From SZUA-229 sp041589455 (GTDB lineage Bacteria > Pseudomonadota > Gammaproteobacteria > SZUA-229), in NCBI GenBank assembly GCA_041589455.1, contig JBFHVQ010000005.1, positions 1 to 64,000 of the forward strand: 64,000 nucleotides of DNA, in the 5' to 3' direction. Shown here one piece after another: positions 16,787 through 26,140 of this stretch (its first letter is position 1; each line of letters begins with the position of its first letter). Made by a program: the position numbers and the translations under genes. Under the pieces are notes generated by a model. It ran no database searches, was not told the origin of the DNA, and saw only the letters and a program-made list of their open reading frames with translations.

Positions 16787-17770
16787 TTGTTAAGCACTTT
16801 GCACAACAAGTTAACCTTGCATTTGCTGAAGTTACTTAGAACGTCGGCAACAATTGTTTGTGCCATATTGACTCTGGGAATATTTAGTTATACCTGTAAT
16901 GCCTATTCTGAAACTGTTTCAGTAAATATCCGTATCGCTTATCAGCAATCAACTGAGTTTAATAAACACCTGATTGAGCAAATGAAACTGGATCTTACAA
17001 GCCAGGGTTACCAGGCAGACAGCTATAAACTAAACGCAGACAATCCAGTATCTACTGATATAAACTCAGCCGATTTAATTATTTCCGTAGGCAGTAAAAC
17101 AACCAAGCAGTTACTCGATGCAAAGATAACTCGCCCAATATTGAGTGTACTAATGCCTCGTCATCTCGCAGACGCATTATATCAATCTTATCCTGACCAT
17201 AAACACTGGGGCAATTTGTTAATTGACCAGCCCATGGAAAGACAGTTTCACCTGATTACATCTATTTTTGGAAAGAACCAGAAAGCCGGTATATTACTTA
17301 GCCCCTATACTAAAGAAATGAAAGCCCTGCTTGATATGGCTGCTAGCAAAACACGACATGAAATTATTGTTGAACATGTCGATAACACAGAACAACTAAT
17401 GTCATCTCTAGATACACTTAATCAACATTCTAATGTGCTAATTACTTTACCCGATCCATTGATATTCAATCAAAATACTATTCGCGGAATATTATTGTCA
17501 TCCTATAGAAAAAAGCTACCAATTATCGGCTTTTCAAGAGCCTATGTAAAAGCCGGCGCTATTGCTGCGATATATTCAGAACCGACTCAAATAAGCCAGC
17601 AAATGGCAGGCATAATCAATGAATTCATGATAAATAAACGCTTCTCAAACCGAAATTACTATCCAGATGATTTTTCCATTGCACTTAATATTAATGTTGC
17701 TAACTCACTCGGCATTAGTCTTGATAACAGCGCCGCTATTATCAGACGCATTAAGAAGGCAGAACAATAA
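16787..17770 (+). CDS. Periplasmic substrate-binding protein, ABC_sub_bind type, without transporter genes
   Basis: A 327-residue protein that starts at TTG, supported by AGGGA (16776-16780) six bases upstream. The N-terminal hydrophobic segment (TIVCAILTLGIFSYTCNAYSE) is a signal peptide. The rest has the two-lobed PBP fold signature of the PF04392-like group: ADLIISVGSKTTKQLLDA, RPILSVLMPRHLADALY, QKAGILLSPYTKEMKALL, KKLPIIGFSRAYVKAGAIAAIYSEP (first 20 or fewer residues are the best conserved part). No permease or ATPase gene is nearby. Its stop is immediately followed by the ATG of the BarA-like kinase, so it probably serves as a sensor partner. The ligand is unknown. Confidence 0.75.
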   Translation: MLSTLHNKLTLHLLKLLRTSATIVCAILTLGIFSYTCNAYSETVSVNIRIAYQQSTEFNKHLIEQMKLDLTSQGYQADSYKLNADNPVSTDINSADLIISVGSKTTKQLLDAKITRPILSVLMPRHLADALYQSYPDHKHWGNLLIDQPMERQFHLITSIFGKNQKAGILLSPYTKEMKALLDMAASKTRHEIIVEHVDNTEQLMSSLDTLNQHSNVLITLPDPLIFNQNTIRGILLSSYRKKLPIIGFSRAYVKAGAIAAIYSEPTQISQQMAGIINEFMINKRFSNRNYYPDDFSIALNINVANSLGISLDNSAAIIRRIKKAEQ

Positions 17771-20560
17771 ATGAATAACTGGGGCATTAATAAGCGAGTC
17801 ATGTTTCTGGCATTACTGCCAACCTTGATTATCGCTTTTGCATTAGCATCATATTTTAGTTTTGTGCGTTACACTTCCATCGAAGATGCTTTTCATATTA
17901 AAGGCGAACTCATTGCTAAAAACCTGGCGCCAGCAAGTGAATACGGTGTTTTTTCCAGCAACCTTGAGATACTCGATAAGCTTATAACCAATTCCTTTCT
18001 GGAAAATGACATTACCAACATTACCATCAGTAATAGCCGTGATGAAATCCTGGTCAGTCGTACTCGAGAAATAATAGTACCAAATAACATTCTACCATTA
18101 TTTATCACACCCGAGGAGTTTGTGTATAGCGCTCCAATTACTGGTACAGAGGTTATTATTTCTGATTTTGATGAGCTCTCACTCATAACAGAAGGGACAT
18201 TAGATGAACAAAAAAATCTTGGTTATGTCTATGTAACCTTGAATAATCTTTCGACAAAGGTTCAACAGCTAGATAGCCTGTTAAAAGGCATACTAATTAC
18301 CTGTACCGGTTTATTTTTCACGGTATTCCTTGCAATTAGCATTAGTCGAAGCGTTGTTCGACCAATCCAACGCCTTACAAAAGCAGTAAAAAAGATTGCC
18401 CAGGGTGAGCTAAATACACGCATAGAAGTAGACAGTGGTGGGGAAATCGGATCACTTGAAAAGGGCGTTAACAAAATGTCCAGCGAAATGCAAAACATTC
18501 GCGCCGATCTACAAGGTAAAGTAAGCAGTGCGACTGCCGATCTAAAGAAAACCCTGGAAGAACTGGAAATACAGAACATTGAACTCGATCTGGCACGTAA
18601 TCAGGCGATATCTGCAAGTAAAATCAAGTCCGAATTCCTTGCCAATATGAGTCATGAAATTCGCACCCCTATGAATGGTGTTATTGGCTTTACAGAACTT
18701 CTCGGAAAAACAGCTCTTAATCGAGAACAGTATGACTATGTTAATACCATACGTAGCTCAGCTACCAATCTGTTAACTATCATAAATGATATTCTCGACT
18801 TTTCAAAAATTGAATCTGGAAAGCTTAACATAGAAAATATTTCATTCAGTCTTGAAGATGTAATGGACGATATCATTAGCATGTTTGCACCCATGGCTTA
18901 TCAGAAAAATATTGAGCTGATATATCATCCATCTCTGGAAATACCCGATAAATTAATTGGCGACCCTGTACGCATACGTCAAATTCTCATCAACTTGATT
19001 AGTAATGCAGTAAAATTCACACAACATGGTCACGTGATTATTCGTGTTTTATTTGAAAACCATGATGAAAATATTGTTAACATCAAGTTTACTGTTACTG
19101 ATACAGGTATTGGACTGAATGACCTTAGTAAACATCGCCTGTTTACAGCTTTCACCCAGGCAGATACTTCCATCAGCCGTAAGTTTGGAGGAACAGGACT
19201 CGGCCTGGTAATCTCTCAAAAACTAACTGAGTTAATGTTTGGTGAAATTGGTTTTGAAAGCGAACCAAATAAAGGCTCTAGCTTCTGGTTCTCGATTCCA
19301 CTGGAAGTGAGCGAGGACAAGAATAAAAATGAGCAACAACATATCATTACTAATAAAAGTGTTATCCTGTTTGAACCAACAGATCAAAATAGAGTTACCA
19401 GCCGTTCTTTGCTGAATAGCCTTAGTATAAAAACGATTGAAACCAGCCGAATAGAGAAAATTTCAGATTATGCAAACGGAAAACAATCAGATCAGATTTG
19501 CGGTATTGTTGCTGGTATCAATCGCAATAACATTAATAACAAAAGTTTCCTAAAAAATCTATCTAATACGTTAAATAAACTACACTTACCCTACATTACA
19601 CTCTGTAGCATTTTTGATATCGGCGATGCACAACAACTCACAGACGCCGGACTTAATAACATTGTCTATCGCTGTTCCAGAGCAAGCATATTACGTAATC
19701 ATATACTAAACTCATTTACACATATTCAAAAGGAGGAAACGACTGTGCAGGAAGCAACTGAATACTCTAGTATATCAACCAACTTTTCTTCACTTCATGT
19801 ATTACTGGTTGATGATAATGCAATCAATCTAAAACTGGCAAAAACTCTGCTCGAATTACAGGGTTTTCAGGTAACCACGGCCACCGACGGAGAAGTTGCT
19901 ATTGAACTATGCCAACAGCAGTTATTTCCATTTATTTTAATGGATCTGCACATGCCCAGGGTAGACGGCTTTTCAGCTACAAACACTATTAGAAATACAG
20001 ACAACCCATGTAAGGAATCAATTATCATTGCCTTAACGGCAAATGTTCTTCCAGAAGAACAGAAACAGGTTTTTGAGTCAGGCATGAATGACATTCTTCT
20101 CAAACCCATTAATGAACAGCAGCTTATGGATACTTTTATTCACTGGCTAGATGATTCACCATCAATCAATAAAGCTCATGAAGCAAATAAGCCTTATCGA
20201 TCTCTCTCAGTATATGACCATCAGCTAGCAATTGAGCTTGCAGGCGGCAATGAACAGCTAGCACAAGAGTTATTCCCAATGCTTATGGCAGAACTACCCA
20301 CACATAGAGAAAACCTGTCTACAGCACAACATACAAATAATCTGCAAGACTTAAAAAAATATATTCACAAATTACATGGTGGTGCTAAATATTGTGGTGT
20401 CCCTGCGCTACGGCAGGCTGCTGCAGATTTTGAATATATTATAGACAACCAACAGCTAGAAAACATCGATAATGCATATGATTCAGTTATAAAGGCAATA
20501 GAAGATCTGCACAGTTTTTATCAACAGAATTATACGCAGATATCAGGTGAACTTCCCTAA
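17771..20560 (+). CDS. BarA/GacS-like hybrid histidine kinase
   Basis: A 929-residue tripartite sensor, close in length to E. coli BarA (918). Two membrane spans (about residues 11-31 and 170-190) flank a periplasmic sensor region containing SEYGVFSSN, as in BarA. HAMP and coiled coil follow. HisKA has H295 in MSHEIRTPMNGV, and the ATPase domain has NLISNAVKFT, DTGIGL and GGTGLGL. A pseudo-receiver (about 527-640) lacks the Asp, the true receiver has D725 (MDLHMPRVDG), and an Hpt domain has H866 (IHKLHGGAKYCG). Proximity to cysM-rlmD supports BarA/GacS orthology, whose output is GacA/UvrY and Csr/Rsm small RNAs. Its ATG abuts the binding-protein stop. Confidence 0.85.
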   Translation: MNNWGINKRVMFLALLPTLIIAFALASYFSFVRYTSIEDAFHIKGELIAKNLAPASEYGVFSSNLEILDKLITNSFLENDITNITISNSRDEILVSRTREIIVPNNILPLFITPEEFVYSAPITGTEVIISDFDELSLITEGTLDEQKNLGYVYVTLNNLSTKVQQLDSLLKGILITCTGLFFTVFLAISISRSVVRPIQRLTKAVKKIAQGELNTRIEVDSGGEIGSLEKGVNKMSSEMQNIRADLQGKVSSATADLKKTLEELEIQNIELDLARNQAISASKIKSEFLANMSHEIRTPMNGVIGFTELLGKTALNREQYDYVNTIRSSATNLLTIINDILDFSKIESGKLNIENISFSLEDVMDDIISMFAPMAYQKNIELIYHPSLEIPDKLIGDPVRIRQILINLISNAVKFTQHGHVIIRVLFENHDENIVNIKFTVTDTGIGLNDLSKHRLFTAFTQADTSISRKFGGTGLGLVISQKLTELMFGEIGFESEPNKGSSFWFSIPLEVSEDKNKNEQQHIITNKSVILFEPTDQNRVTSRSLLNSLSIKTIETSRIEKISDYANGKQSDQICGIVAGINRNNINNKSFLKNLSNTLNKLHLPYITLCSIFDIGDAQQLTDAGLNNIVYRCSRASILRNHILNSFTHIQKEETTVQEATEYSSISTNFSSLHVLLVDDNAINLKLAKTLLELQGFQVTTATDGEVAIELCQQQLFPFILMDLHMPRVDGFSATNTIRNTDNPCKESIIIALTANVLPEEQKQVFESGMNDILLKPINEQQLMDTFIHWLDDSPSINKAHEANKPYRSLSVYDHQLAIELAGGNEQLAQELFPMLMAELPTHRENLSTAQHTNNLQDLKKYIHKLHGGAKYCGVPALRQAAADFEYIIDNQQLENIDNAYDSVIKAIEDLHSFYQQNYTQISGELP

Positions 20561-20573
20561 TTTAGCCTTAAGC

Positions 20574-20592
20574 TGACTTTTCGTGAAAGTCA
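20574..20592. terminator. Weak hairpin between the hybrid kinase and pdxJ
   Basis: Arms TGACTTT (20574-20580) and AAAGTCA (20586-20592) with a 5-nt loop between convergent genes. It is short and has no T-run. Confidence 0.3.
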
Positions 20593-20612
20593 TATTCTTA
20601 TAGCGCCTGGAC

Positions 20613-21371
20613 TCAACTTGATAATTGCTTACTCTGTCTGGCATCAAGCATCAGCTGTTTCATTTTTCTTACTGATTCCTGCAATCCAAAAAAGACCGAT
20701 TCAGCAATAATCGCATGACCTATATTAAGCTCCGTGATTTGTGGAATAGCCGCTATTGCTTTTACATTGTGATAATGTAGCCCGTGCCCTGCATTAACCT
20801 GCAAACCAAGATCATGAGCAATATCAACTGCTTCATAAATTTTCTTTAACTCTATCTTTTCTTCTTCACGGCTTCTGGCCTCAGCATATTGCCCGGTATG
20901 AATCTCAATCACGGGTGCGCCGCAGCGTTTAGCCGCTTCGATCTGGCTCCTGTCAGCATCAATGAATAATGAAACCCTGACACCTGCATCACCAAGGCGA
21001 TGACAAGCATCAGCAATTTTTCTCTCCTGGCTAATAATATCCAGCCCACCCTCAGTAGTTAACTCTTCACGTCTCTCAGGCACCAGACAGCAATCAGCAG
21101 GTTTAATTTTTTCCGCAAATGCCAGCATTTCATCTGTTACTGCCATTTCCAGATTCATATGCGTTAGCTGACAATCCTTTAACATCAGCACATCTCGTTC
21201 CTGTATATGTCGGCGATCTTCTCTGAGATGCAGGGTAATAGAATCGGCACCTGCCTGTTCAGCCTGTAATGCTGCATGCACGGGATCTGGGTAACGCGTA
21301 CCCCTTGCCTGACGAAGTGTGGCCACGTGATCGATGTTTACACCAAGATAAATTGCGTCGTTATCAGACAT
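20613..21371 (-). CDS. pdxJ: Pyridoxine 5'-phosphate synthase
   Basis: A 252-residue TIM-barrel enzyme that joins 1-deoxyxylulose 5-phosphate and 3-amino-2-oxopropyl phosphate in the last ring-forming step of vitamin B6 synthesis. The N-terminal GVNIDHVATLRQARGTRYPDP, then ITLHLREDRRHI, CLVPERREELTTEGGLD, EIHTGQYAEA and VNAGHGLHYHN are the conserved substrate and phosphate loops. The length is normal. It is a lone gene here; in many gammaproteobacteria it sits with recO, era and acpS, which are absent. It is convergent with the BarA-like gene and divergent from the cyclase gene. Confidence 0.95.
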   Translation of the reverse strand: MSDNDAIYLGVNIDHVATLRQARGTRYPDPVHAALQAEQAGADSITLHLREDRRHIQERDVLMLKDCQLTHMNLEMAVTDEMLAFAEKIKPADCCLVPERREELTTEGGLDIISQERKIADACHRLGDAGVRVSLFIDADRSQIEAAKRCGAPVIEIHTGQYAEARSREEEKIELKKIYEAVDIAHDLGLQVNAGHGLHYHNVKAIAAIPQITELNIGHAIIAESVFFGLQESVRKMKQLMLDARQSKQLSS

Positions 21372-21553
21372 GCGAGTGTTCCTGAAATTAAGTGCCGTTA
21401 TTTTATTAGAAATAATGACGGGTTTAAATGGCTTTCTTTAAATTGCTACTGCTTCCCAGTTAGCAGAATGGCAGTCAACCCGGTTCTCTGCTATTGTCCT
21501 ATGATAAATCCACCATAGAATAATAGATATACGCGAAATACAGGGGCCAATGC

Positions 21554-23776
21554 GTGTTAAAACAACGAATCCTTAGATACATTCTAGGACTTTTAATTAC
21601 ATTTATTCTGCTTTCTAATGCCAGTGGACTATTTTCGTTTCGAATAATCGATACCCTTGAAAATCTCGCCTATGACTTTCGACTGCAGTTGACCCTGCCT
21701 TCTTCGGTAGACAAAAAAGTTGTTATTATCGATATAGACGAAAATAGTCTGGCCCAGATTGGGCAATGGCCCTGGGAACGTAATGTTCTCGGCAAAATAG
21801 CTGATAATTTATTTGATTATTACCAGCTGAATGTGCTTGGTTTCGATATTGTCTTTGCCGAAAAGGATGAAGACCCCAGTGATATCATATTATCACAACT
21901 TGCCAGAACGTCCCTTGTTGAACATCCAGATTTCATCAATATTCTGCAACAAAATCAGGATGTACGTAATCGTGATCTTCACTTCGCGAACAGCCTGGAC
22001 AACCGTAATACTGTTCTAGGTATTGTATTTAACAGCAACGATAGTGATATCGCCATAGGACAACTACCTCCTGCAATTGCTAACTTCACCCAGGATGTTA
22101 TCGACAGTTTTGCATTTAATAACGCGGCCGGATATATCGCAAATATAGATACACTTCAAAATAAAGCACTATCTGCAGGTTTTTTTGACAACCCTTTTAT
22201 CGATGACGATGGTGTGTTTCGCAGAGTCCCCCTTCTACAGGCATACAATGGAAATGTCTATCCATCACTGGCACTAGAAGTAATTCGTGCCTCTTTCCCC
22301 GGTAATAACACTGTCAAACTAGGCTATGGTACAACCGATGAAACACAGAATATAAAATCCCTGGAATGGGTTTATGTGGGCGATATTGCAATACCAGTAG
22401 ACGAACACTCAGCTGTCATGGTGCCCTATATTGGCTTGCAGAAAACCTTTGAATATTATTCTGCAATAGATGTACTTAACAAGACACTGCCCGTAGAAAC
22501 ACTTCACAATAAAATAGCAATCATTGGCACCAGCGCTGCGGGCCTGCTAGATTTAAGAACTATACCACTTGAATCAGCCTATCCCGGAGTCGAAGTTCAC
22601 GCTAATATTATTCAGGGTATTTTAGATGGCACAATTAAACATAAACCTGAATACATGATTGGTTTTGAAATACTCATCATCTTGTTTATGGGTATTGCTC
22701 TCACTTTTCTCTTACCAATATTATCTCCTGCATGGAGCACAATCAGCGCTATGATCGCCACTGGTATTATTTTATTGTTTGATTATTACGCCTGGAATGA
22801 GCTGCTGGTCATTATGCCAGTTGCATCACCATTGATTCTAATTGGGTTACTTTATGTACTCAATATGTCTTTTGGTTTTTTTGTTGAGTCTCGAGGCAAA
22901 CGGCAATTAACTCATTTGTTTGGACAATATGTACCACCTGATCTGGTGGATGAAATGAGCCGCAACCTGAGAGAGATAAACCTGGATGGCGAATTACGTG
23001 AAATGAGTGTCCTGTTTACTGATGTGCGAGGTTTTACAACGATTTCAGAAAATATGGAACCTAAGGAACTAACTCAGTTCATAAATGCCTTTCTAACACC
23101 GCTAACGAAAATCATCCACCACAATCGTGGCACTATAGATAAATACATGGGTGATGCGATTATGGCATTCTGGGGCGCACCACTAAAAGATCATCAGCAT
23201 GCCTTGAATGCAATTAATGCTGGCATGGAAATGCTAACGGCAATTGAAAATCTGAATATAAAATTTTCCAAACAGGGAAAACCTGAAATAAAAATTGGTA
23301 TTGGCATTAATACTGGTGAAATGAATGTGGGTAACAAGGGCTCAGAATTCCGCGTTGACTATACTGTACTCGGCGATGCAGTAAACCTGGGATCACGCCT
23401 CGAAGGGCTCACTAAAAATTATGGTGTTCAGTTTATTGTTAGCGAAGCTACCCAACATGCTGCACCAGAATATGAATACCGATTACTCGATATTGTAAAA
23501 GTCAAAGGCAAGGATAAGCCCGTAACAATATACGAACCTGTTGATCTAATTGAGAACATCAGTCAATCTGATCGTACTACAATTAAGGAATTTCATCATG
23601 CCATCGACCTGTACCGACAACAGAAATGGGATGATGCAGAAAAAATTCTTTTTCAGCTTAATCAACTAGATCCAAAGCGTTATATCTATACTCTCTACCT
23701 GGATAGAATCGCCTTTTTCAGGACGACGCCACCTGACACCGACTGGGATGGTGTTTTTGTGCACACATCCAAATAG
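21554..23776 (+). CDS. CHASE2-domain class III adenylate/guanylate cyclase
   Basis: A 740-residue membrane cyclase that starts at GTG, with AGGGG (21542-21546) seven bases upstream. One N-terminal membrane span is followed by a periplasmic CHASE2 domain (KKVVIIDIDENSLAQIGQWP, GFDIVFAEKD, KIAIIGTSAAGLLDLRTIP) to about residue 350. Three membrane spans follow (about 365-445). The cytoplasmic catalytic domain has metal Asp D490 (LFTDVRGFTT) and D534 (DKYMGDAIMAFWG), and DYTVLGDAVNLGSRLEG. The Lys in DKYMGD with Thr in DYTVLGD points to the class IIIb group, often adenylate cyclases. A TPR-like tail ends the protein. The ligand sensed by CHASE2 is unknown. Confidence 0.9.
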   Translation: MLKQRILRYILGLLITFILLSNASGLFSFRIIDTLENLAYDFRLQLTLPSSVDKKVVIIDIDENSLAQIGQWPWERNVLGKIADNLFDYYQLNVLGFDIVFAEKDEDPSDIILSQLARTSLVEHPDFINILQQNQDVRNRDLHFANSLDNRNTVLGIVFNSNDSDIAIGQLPPAIANFTQDVIDSFAFNNAAGYIANIDTLQNKALSAGFFDNPFIDDDGVFRRVPLLQAYNGNVYPSLALEVIRASFPGNNTVKLGYGTTDETQNIKSLEWVYVGDIAIPVDEHSAVMVPYIGLQKTFEYYSAIDVLNKTLPVETLHNKIAIIGTSAAGLLDLRTIPLESAYPGVEVHANIIQGILDGTIKHKPEYMIGFEILIILFMGIALTFLLPILSPAWSTISAMIATGIILLFDYYAWNELLVIMPVASPLILIGLLYVLNMSFGFFVESRGKRQLTHLFGQYVPPDLVDEMSRNLREINLDGELREMSVLFTDVRGFTTISENMEPKELTQFINAFLTPLTKIIHHNRGTIDKYMGDAIMAFWGAPLKDHQHALNAINAGMEMLTAIENLNIKFSKQGKPEIKIGIGINTGEMNVGNKGSEFRVDYTVLGDAVNLGSRLEGLTKNYGVQFIVSEATQHAAPEYEYRLLDIVKVKGKDKPVTIYEPVDLIENISQSDRTTIKEFHHAIDLYRQQKWDDAEKILFQLNQLDPKRYIYTLYLDRIAFFRTTPPDTDWDGVFVHTSK

Positions 23777-23819
23777 TCAGAATAACTTTAGACATTAGGC
23801 TATTATCTATAAATTACCA

Positions 23820-23841
23820 AAATGTGAAGTTGATCACATTT
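23820..23841. promoter_or_regulatory. CRP/Vfr-type binding site 1
   Basis: TGTGA (23823-23827), six bases, TCACA (23834-23838), with flanking AAA and TTT. This is almost the E. coli CRP consensus. Its centre lies 41 bp from the centre of the second site, so both face the same side of the helix. Confidence 0.75.
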
Positions 23842-23860
23842 TACCGCCTATCCTAAGCTC

Positions 23861-23882
23861 ACATGTGACACAGCTCACAGAT
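23861..23882. promoter_or_regulatory. CRP/Vfr-type binding site 2
   Basis: TGTGA (23864-23868), CACAGC, TCACA (23875-23879). A TAATAT hexamer at 23895-23900 could be the -10 element, placing this site near the class II activator position for the gene at 23933. The exact transcription start cannot be fixed. Confidence 0.65.
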
Positions 23883-23932
23883 AATCCAGGCATCTAATAT
23901 AGACTAATTATTGTTAAAGAATACATTACCAG

Positions 23933-24883
23933 ATGAATACACGTAACTCACAATTTGATGTCACTAATACCGTTAATGTGACCAACAGCCAGGCGGTTTG
24001 CAACGCGGTTTGTGATATTTTCCACAGCTGTTACCTGGCTGTTGATGATAGTAAGATTCGTCGCGCCTTCGAAGACTTCGATAACCTGTTTGAGGGATAC
24101 TACGGTGGTTTTCAGGCATGTGATACGTTCTATCATGACAAACAACATTCACTGGATATGACACTGGCGCTGGCTCGCTTAATCGATGGCCATGAGCGTC
24201 AAAGTGATCGACATCATACCTTTGGCTCCAAACTCACTGCACTTGCCATTATTACTGCGTTGTTTCATGACTCAGGTTATATCCGTGAACAGAATGACTA
24301 TGCCAGTGAAAATGGTGCTGAATACACTTCAATTCATGTTACTCGTAGTGCCAGTTTTCTGCATAACTACCTGCATATGAACGGCATGGGTGAATACTCG
24401 GAAATTGCTGCTAACATGGTTCATTATACCGGGTATGAAGTTCCTCCCGAGAAAATCCAGTTGGCAGATGAAAAATTACACCTAATGGGTTACATGTTAG
24501 GCACTGCCGACCTGATTGCTCAGATGTCAGACCGTTGCTACCTGGAAAAATGCCGCGATCGCCTATTCCCTGAGTTCGTTTATGGCGGCATGGCAGGTGA
24601 AGCTGACCGTAGTCCCTCACCTGTATTGTTTCAGTCTGCTAATGATTTACTGATAAAAACACCTGAGTTTTATCATAGCGAAGTAAAACAGCGTCTCGAC
24701 GGCCTTTTTAAACAGGTATATAAATATGCTGAAGCTCACTTTGGTGGAGATAACCTTTATCTGAATTATTTACAGAAAAACATTCAGCATATTGAATCAC
24801 TCATTAACCATGGAGAAGTAGAAAGCTTGAGCAGGCTTCCCCCTGATAATCCGGGAACACTTACTTATTTAAATCGTCACTAG
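23933..24883 (+). CDS. HD-domain phosphohydrolase, possible cyclic nucleotide phosphodiesterase
   Basis: A 316-residue soluble protein with no signal peptide. Metal-binding residues typical of HD/PDEase-type enzymes are visible: YHDKQHSLDMTLAL (residues about 66-79) and ALFHDSGYIRE (about 104-114), followed by later His and Asp residues (MVHYTGYE, MLGTADLIAQMSD). It lies downstream of a class III cyclase gene on the same strand, but behind its own promoter region with two CRP-type sites. cAMP or a related nucleotide is therefore a reasonable substrate; this is inference from context. It is not of the HD-GYP type. It ends at a strong bidirectional terminator. Confidence 0.75.
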   Translation: MNTRNSQFDVTNTVNVTNSQAVCNAVCDIFHSCYLAVDDSKIRRAFEDFDNLFEGYYGGFQACDTFYHDKQHSLDMTLALARLIDGHERQSDRHHTFGSKLTALAIITALFHDSGYIREQNDYASENGAEYTSIHVTRSASFLHNYLHMNGMGEYSEIAANMVHYTGYEVPPEKIQLADEKLHLMGYMLGTADLIAQMSDRCYLEKCRDRLFPEFVYGGMAGEADRSPSPVLFQSANDLLIKTPEFYHSEVKQRLDGLFKQVYKYAEAHFGGDNLYLNYLQKNIQHIESLINHGEVESLSRLPPDNPGTLTYLNRH

Positions 24884-24921
24884 TTATTTTCTTTGACTAT
24901 TCTCTATTATTAAATTCATAA

Positions 24922-24954
24922 AAAAGCCCCGAAGTTTAATCAACCGGGGCTTTT
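24922..24954. terminator. Bidirectional intrinsic terminator
   Basis: Arms AAAAGCCCCG (24922-24931) and CGGGGCTTTT (24945-24954) are perfect, with A- and T-runs on either side. It lies between convergent HD and beta-propeller genes. Confidence 0.9.
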
Positions 24955-24984
24955 ATTATTCCTGGTAACACCAAATGTCTGTTA

Positions 24985-26073
24985 CTAACGAATAGCAAAA
25001 ACCTCACCATTCACAGCATTAAATATGACTTTACCATCGGCAACAATAGGTGATGAATACATTTTAGAATCCACCTGGTACTTCCAGCGAATCTTACCTT
25101 TATCGGCATCAATGGCATACAGGTTGCCATCTGTGCTGGTAATATAAACCATACCTGATGCTATGACAGGCGATGAAAAAACAGCACCATCGGTTTGTAA
25201 TTCCCAGATGCGGCCACTCTGTTTTGCATCATAGGCATAGACATAACCATCTCCACTACCAAAATAGACGACACCATCATAAACCGCAGGTGAAGAAAAA
25301 ACTTTACCCGCTGTTTTCTTTCGCCATTTCAGCTGGCCTGTGTCGAGATTAATCGAATGGATATATTTATTGTCACTACCAATAAAGAGATGTCCGTCAT
25401 AAATACTGGGTGACGAATAAACCGGTGCACGCATTGCGTATTTCCACTGTTCCTGACCAGAACCTAGATTCACCGCACGCACAAAGCCATCGAGCGTGCC
25501 GAAGTACACCTTGTCACGATATACAGCTGGAGACGTGTAAATCGTTGCTTTAGCATTAAATCGCCACTTCTCAGCACCGTTAACTGCATCAACTGCATAA
25601 AGGTGTTTATCCTTACTACCAAAATACACAATGCCATCCTCTACTGTGGGTGCAGAATAAATCGGACCATCTGTACGGAACTTCCAGCGCTCTTCGTGTG
25701 AATCCGTATCAACTGCATAGAGGTTGCCATCCCAGCTGGCGATATATAATGTGTCACCGACAACGGCCACCGCTGCTTCCACATTGGATTCTGTCTTAAA
25801 GCTCCATTTTACAAACCCCTTATCCAGATCAAGCGCATAAACATGACCGTCTTTTGAACCAATATATACCGTACTATCTGCAACAATGGGTGAAGAATAG
25901 GTTTTATCAGGTGTAGAGTATTTCCATAGCAGTTTATCAAGTCGTGTAGGGCCCGACTCTGATGACACGCCTGTATGCTGAGGTGACTCACGATACATTG
26001 CATTACCACCACCGCAACCGTTCAGTGTCATAGTCAGTAATGAAATTACAAGAAAGGAAAGTCCCCTGATCAT
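24985..26073 (-). CDS. Lipoprotein with eight-repeat PQQ-type beta-propeller
   Basis: About 362 residues. The ATG at 26073 is preferred over 26085 because GGAG lies six bases before it. The signal peptide ends in the lipobox LNGC, followed by GGGNAMYRES. Eight repeats of the form SSPxVxDGxVYFGSxDGxVYAxD, about 40 residues each with a WxF/WKY strand, fill the rest, so a complete eight-bladed propeller is expected. BamB is a related outer-membrane lipoprotein, but the gene context (hisS, der) of bamB is missing and the repeats are more regular here. It is more likely a scaffold or PQQ/polymer-binding protein at the envelope. It lies downstream of alr on the minus strand. Confidence 0.8.
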   Translation of the reverse strand: MIRGLSFLVISLLTMTLNGCGGGNAMYRESPQHTGVSSESGPTRLDKLLWKYSTPDKTYSSPIVADSTVYIGSKDGHVYALDLDKGFVKWSFKTESNVEAAVAVVGDTLYIASWDGNLYAVDTDSHEERWKFRTDGPIYSAPTVEDGIVYFGSKDKHLYAVDAVNGAEKWRFNAKATIYTSPAVYRDKVYFGTLDGFVRAVNLGSGQEQWKYAMRAPVYSSPSIYDGHLFIGSDNKYIHSINLDTGQLKWRKKTAGKVFSSPAVYDGVVYFGSGDGYVYAYDAKQSGRIWELQTDGAVFSSPVIASGMVYITSTDGNLYAIDADKGKIRWKYQVDSKMYSSPIVADGKVIFNAVNGEVFAIR

Positions 26074-26140
26074 ATTTGGCTCCATATTTACTTTTTAATT
26101 TAGAATTATGCGCTTATTAGCTGAAACACTAGCGGATAGT

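Noticed and set aside
21390..21425. Imperfect palindrome CCGTTATTT...AAATAATGACGG upstream of the cyclase gene
   Set aside because: The arms pair only with a three-base bulge; too weak to call an operator.
24985..26073. Calling the beta-propeller lipoprotein BamB
   Set aside because: The eight very regular PQQ repeats and the alr/dnaB context do not match bamB with hisS and der, so only the fold was named.
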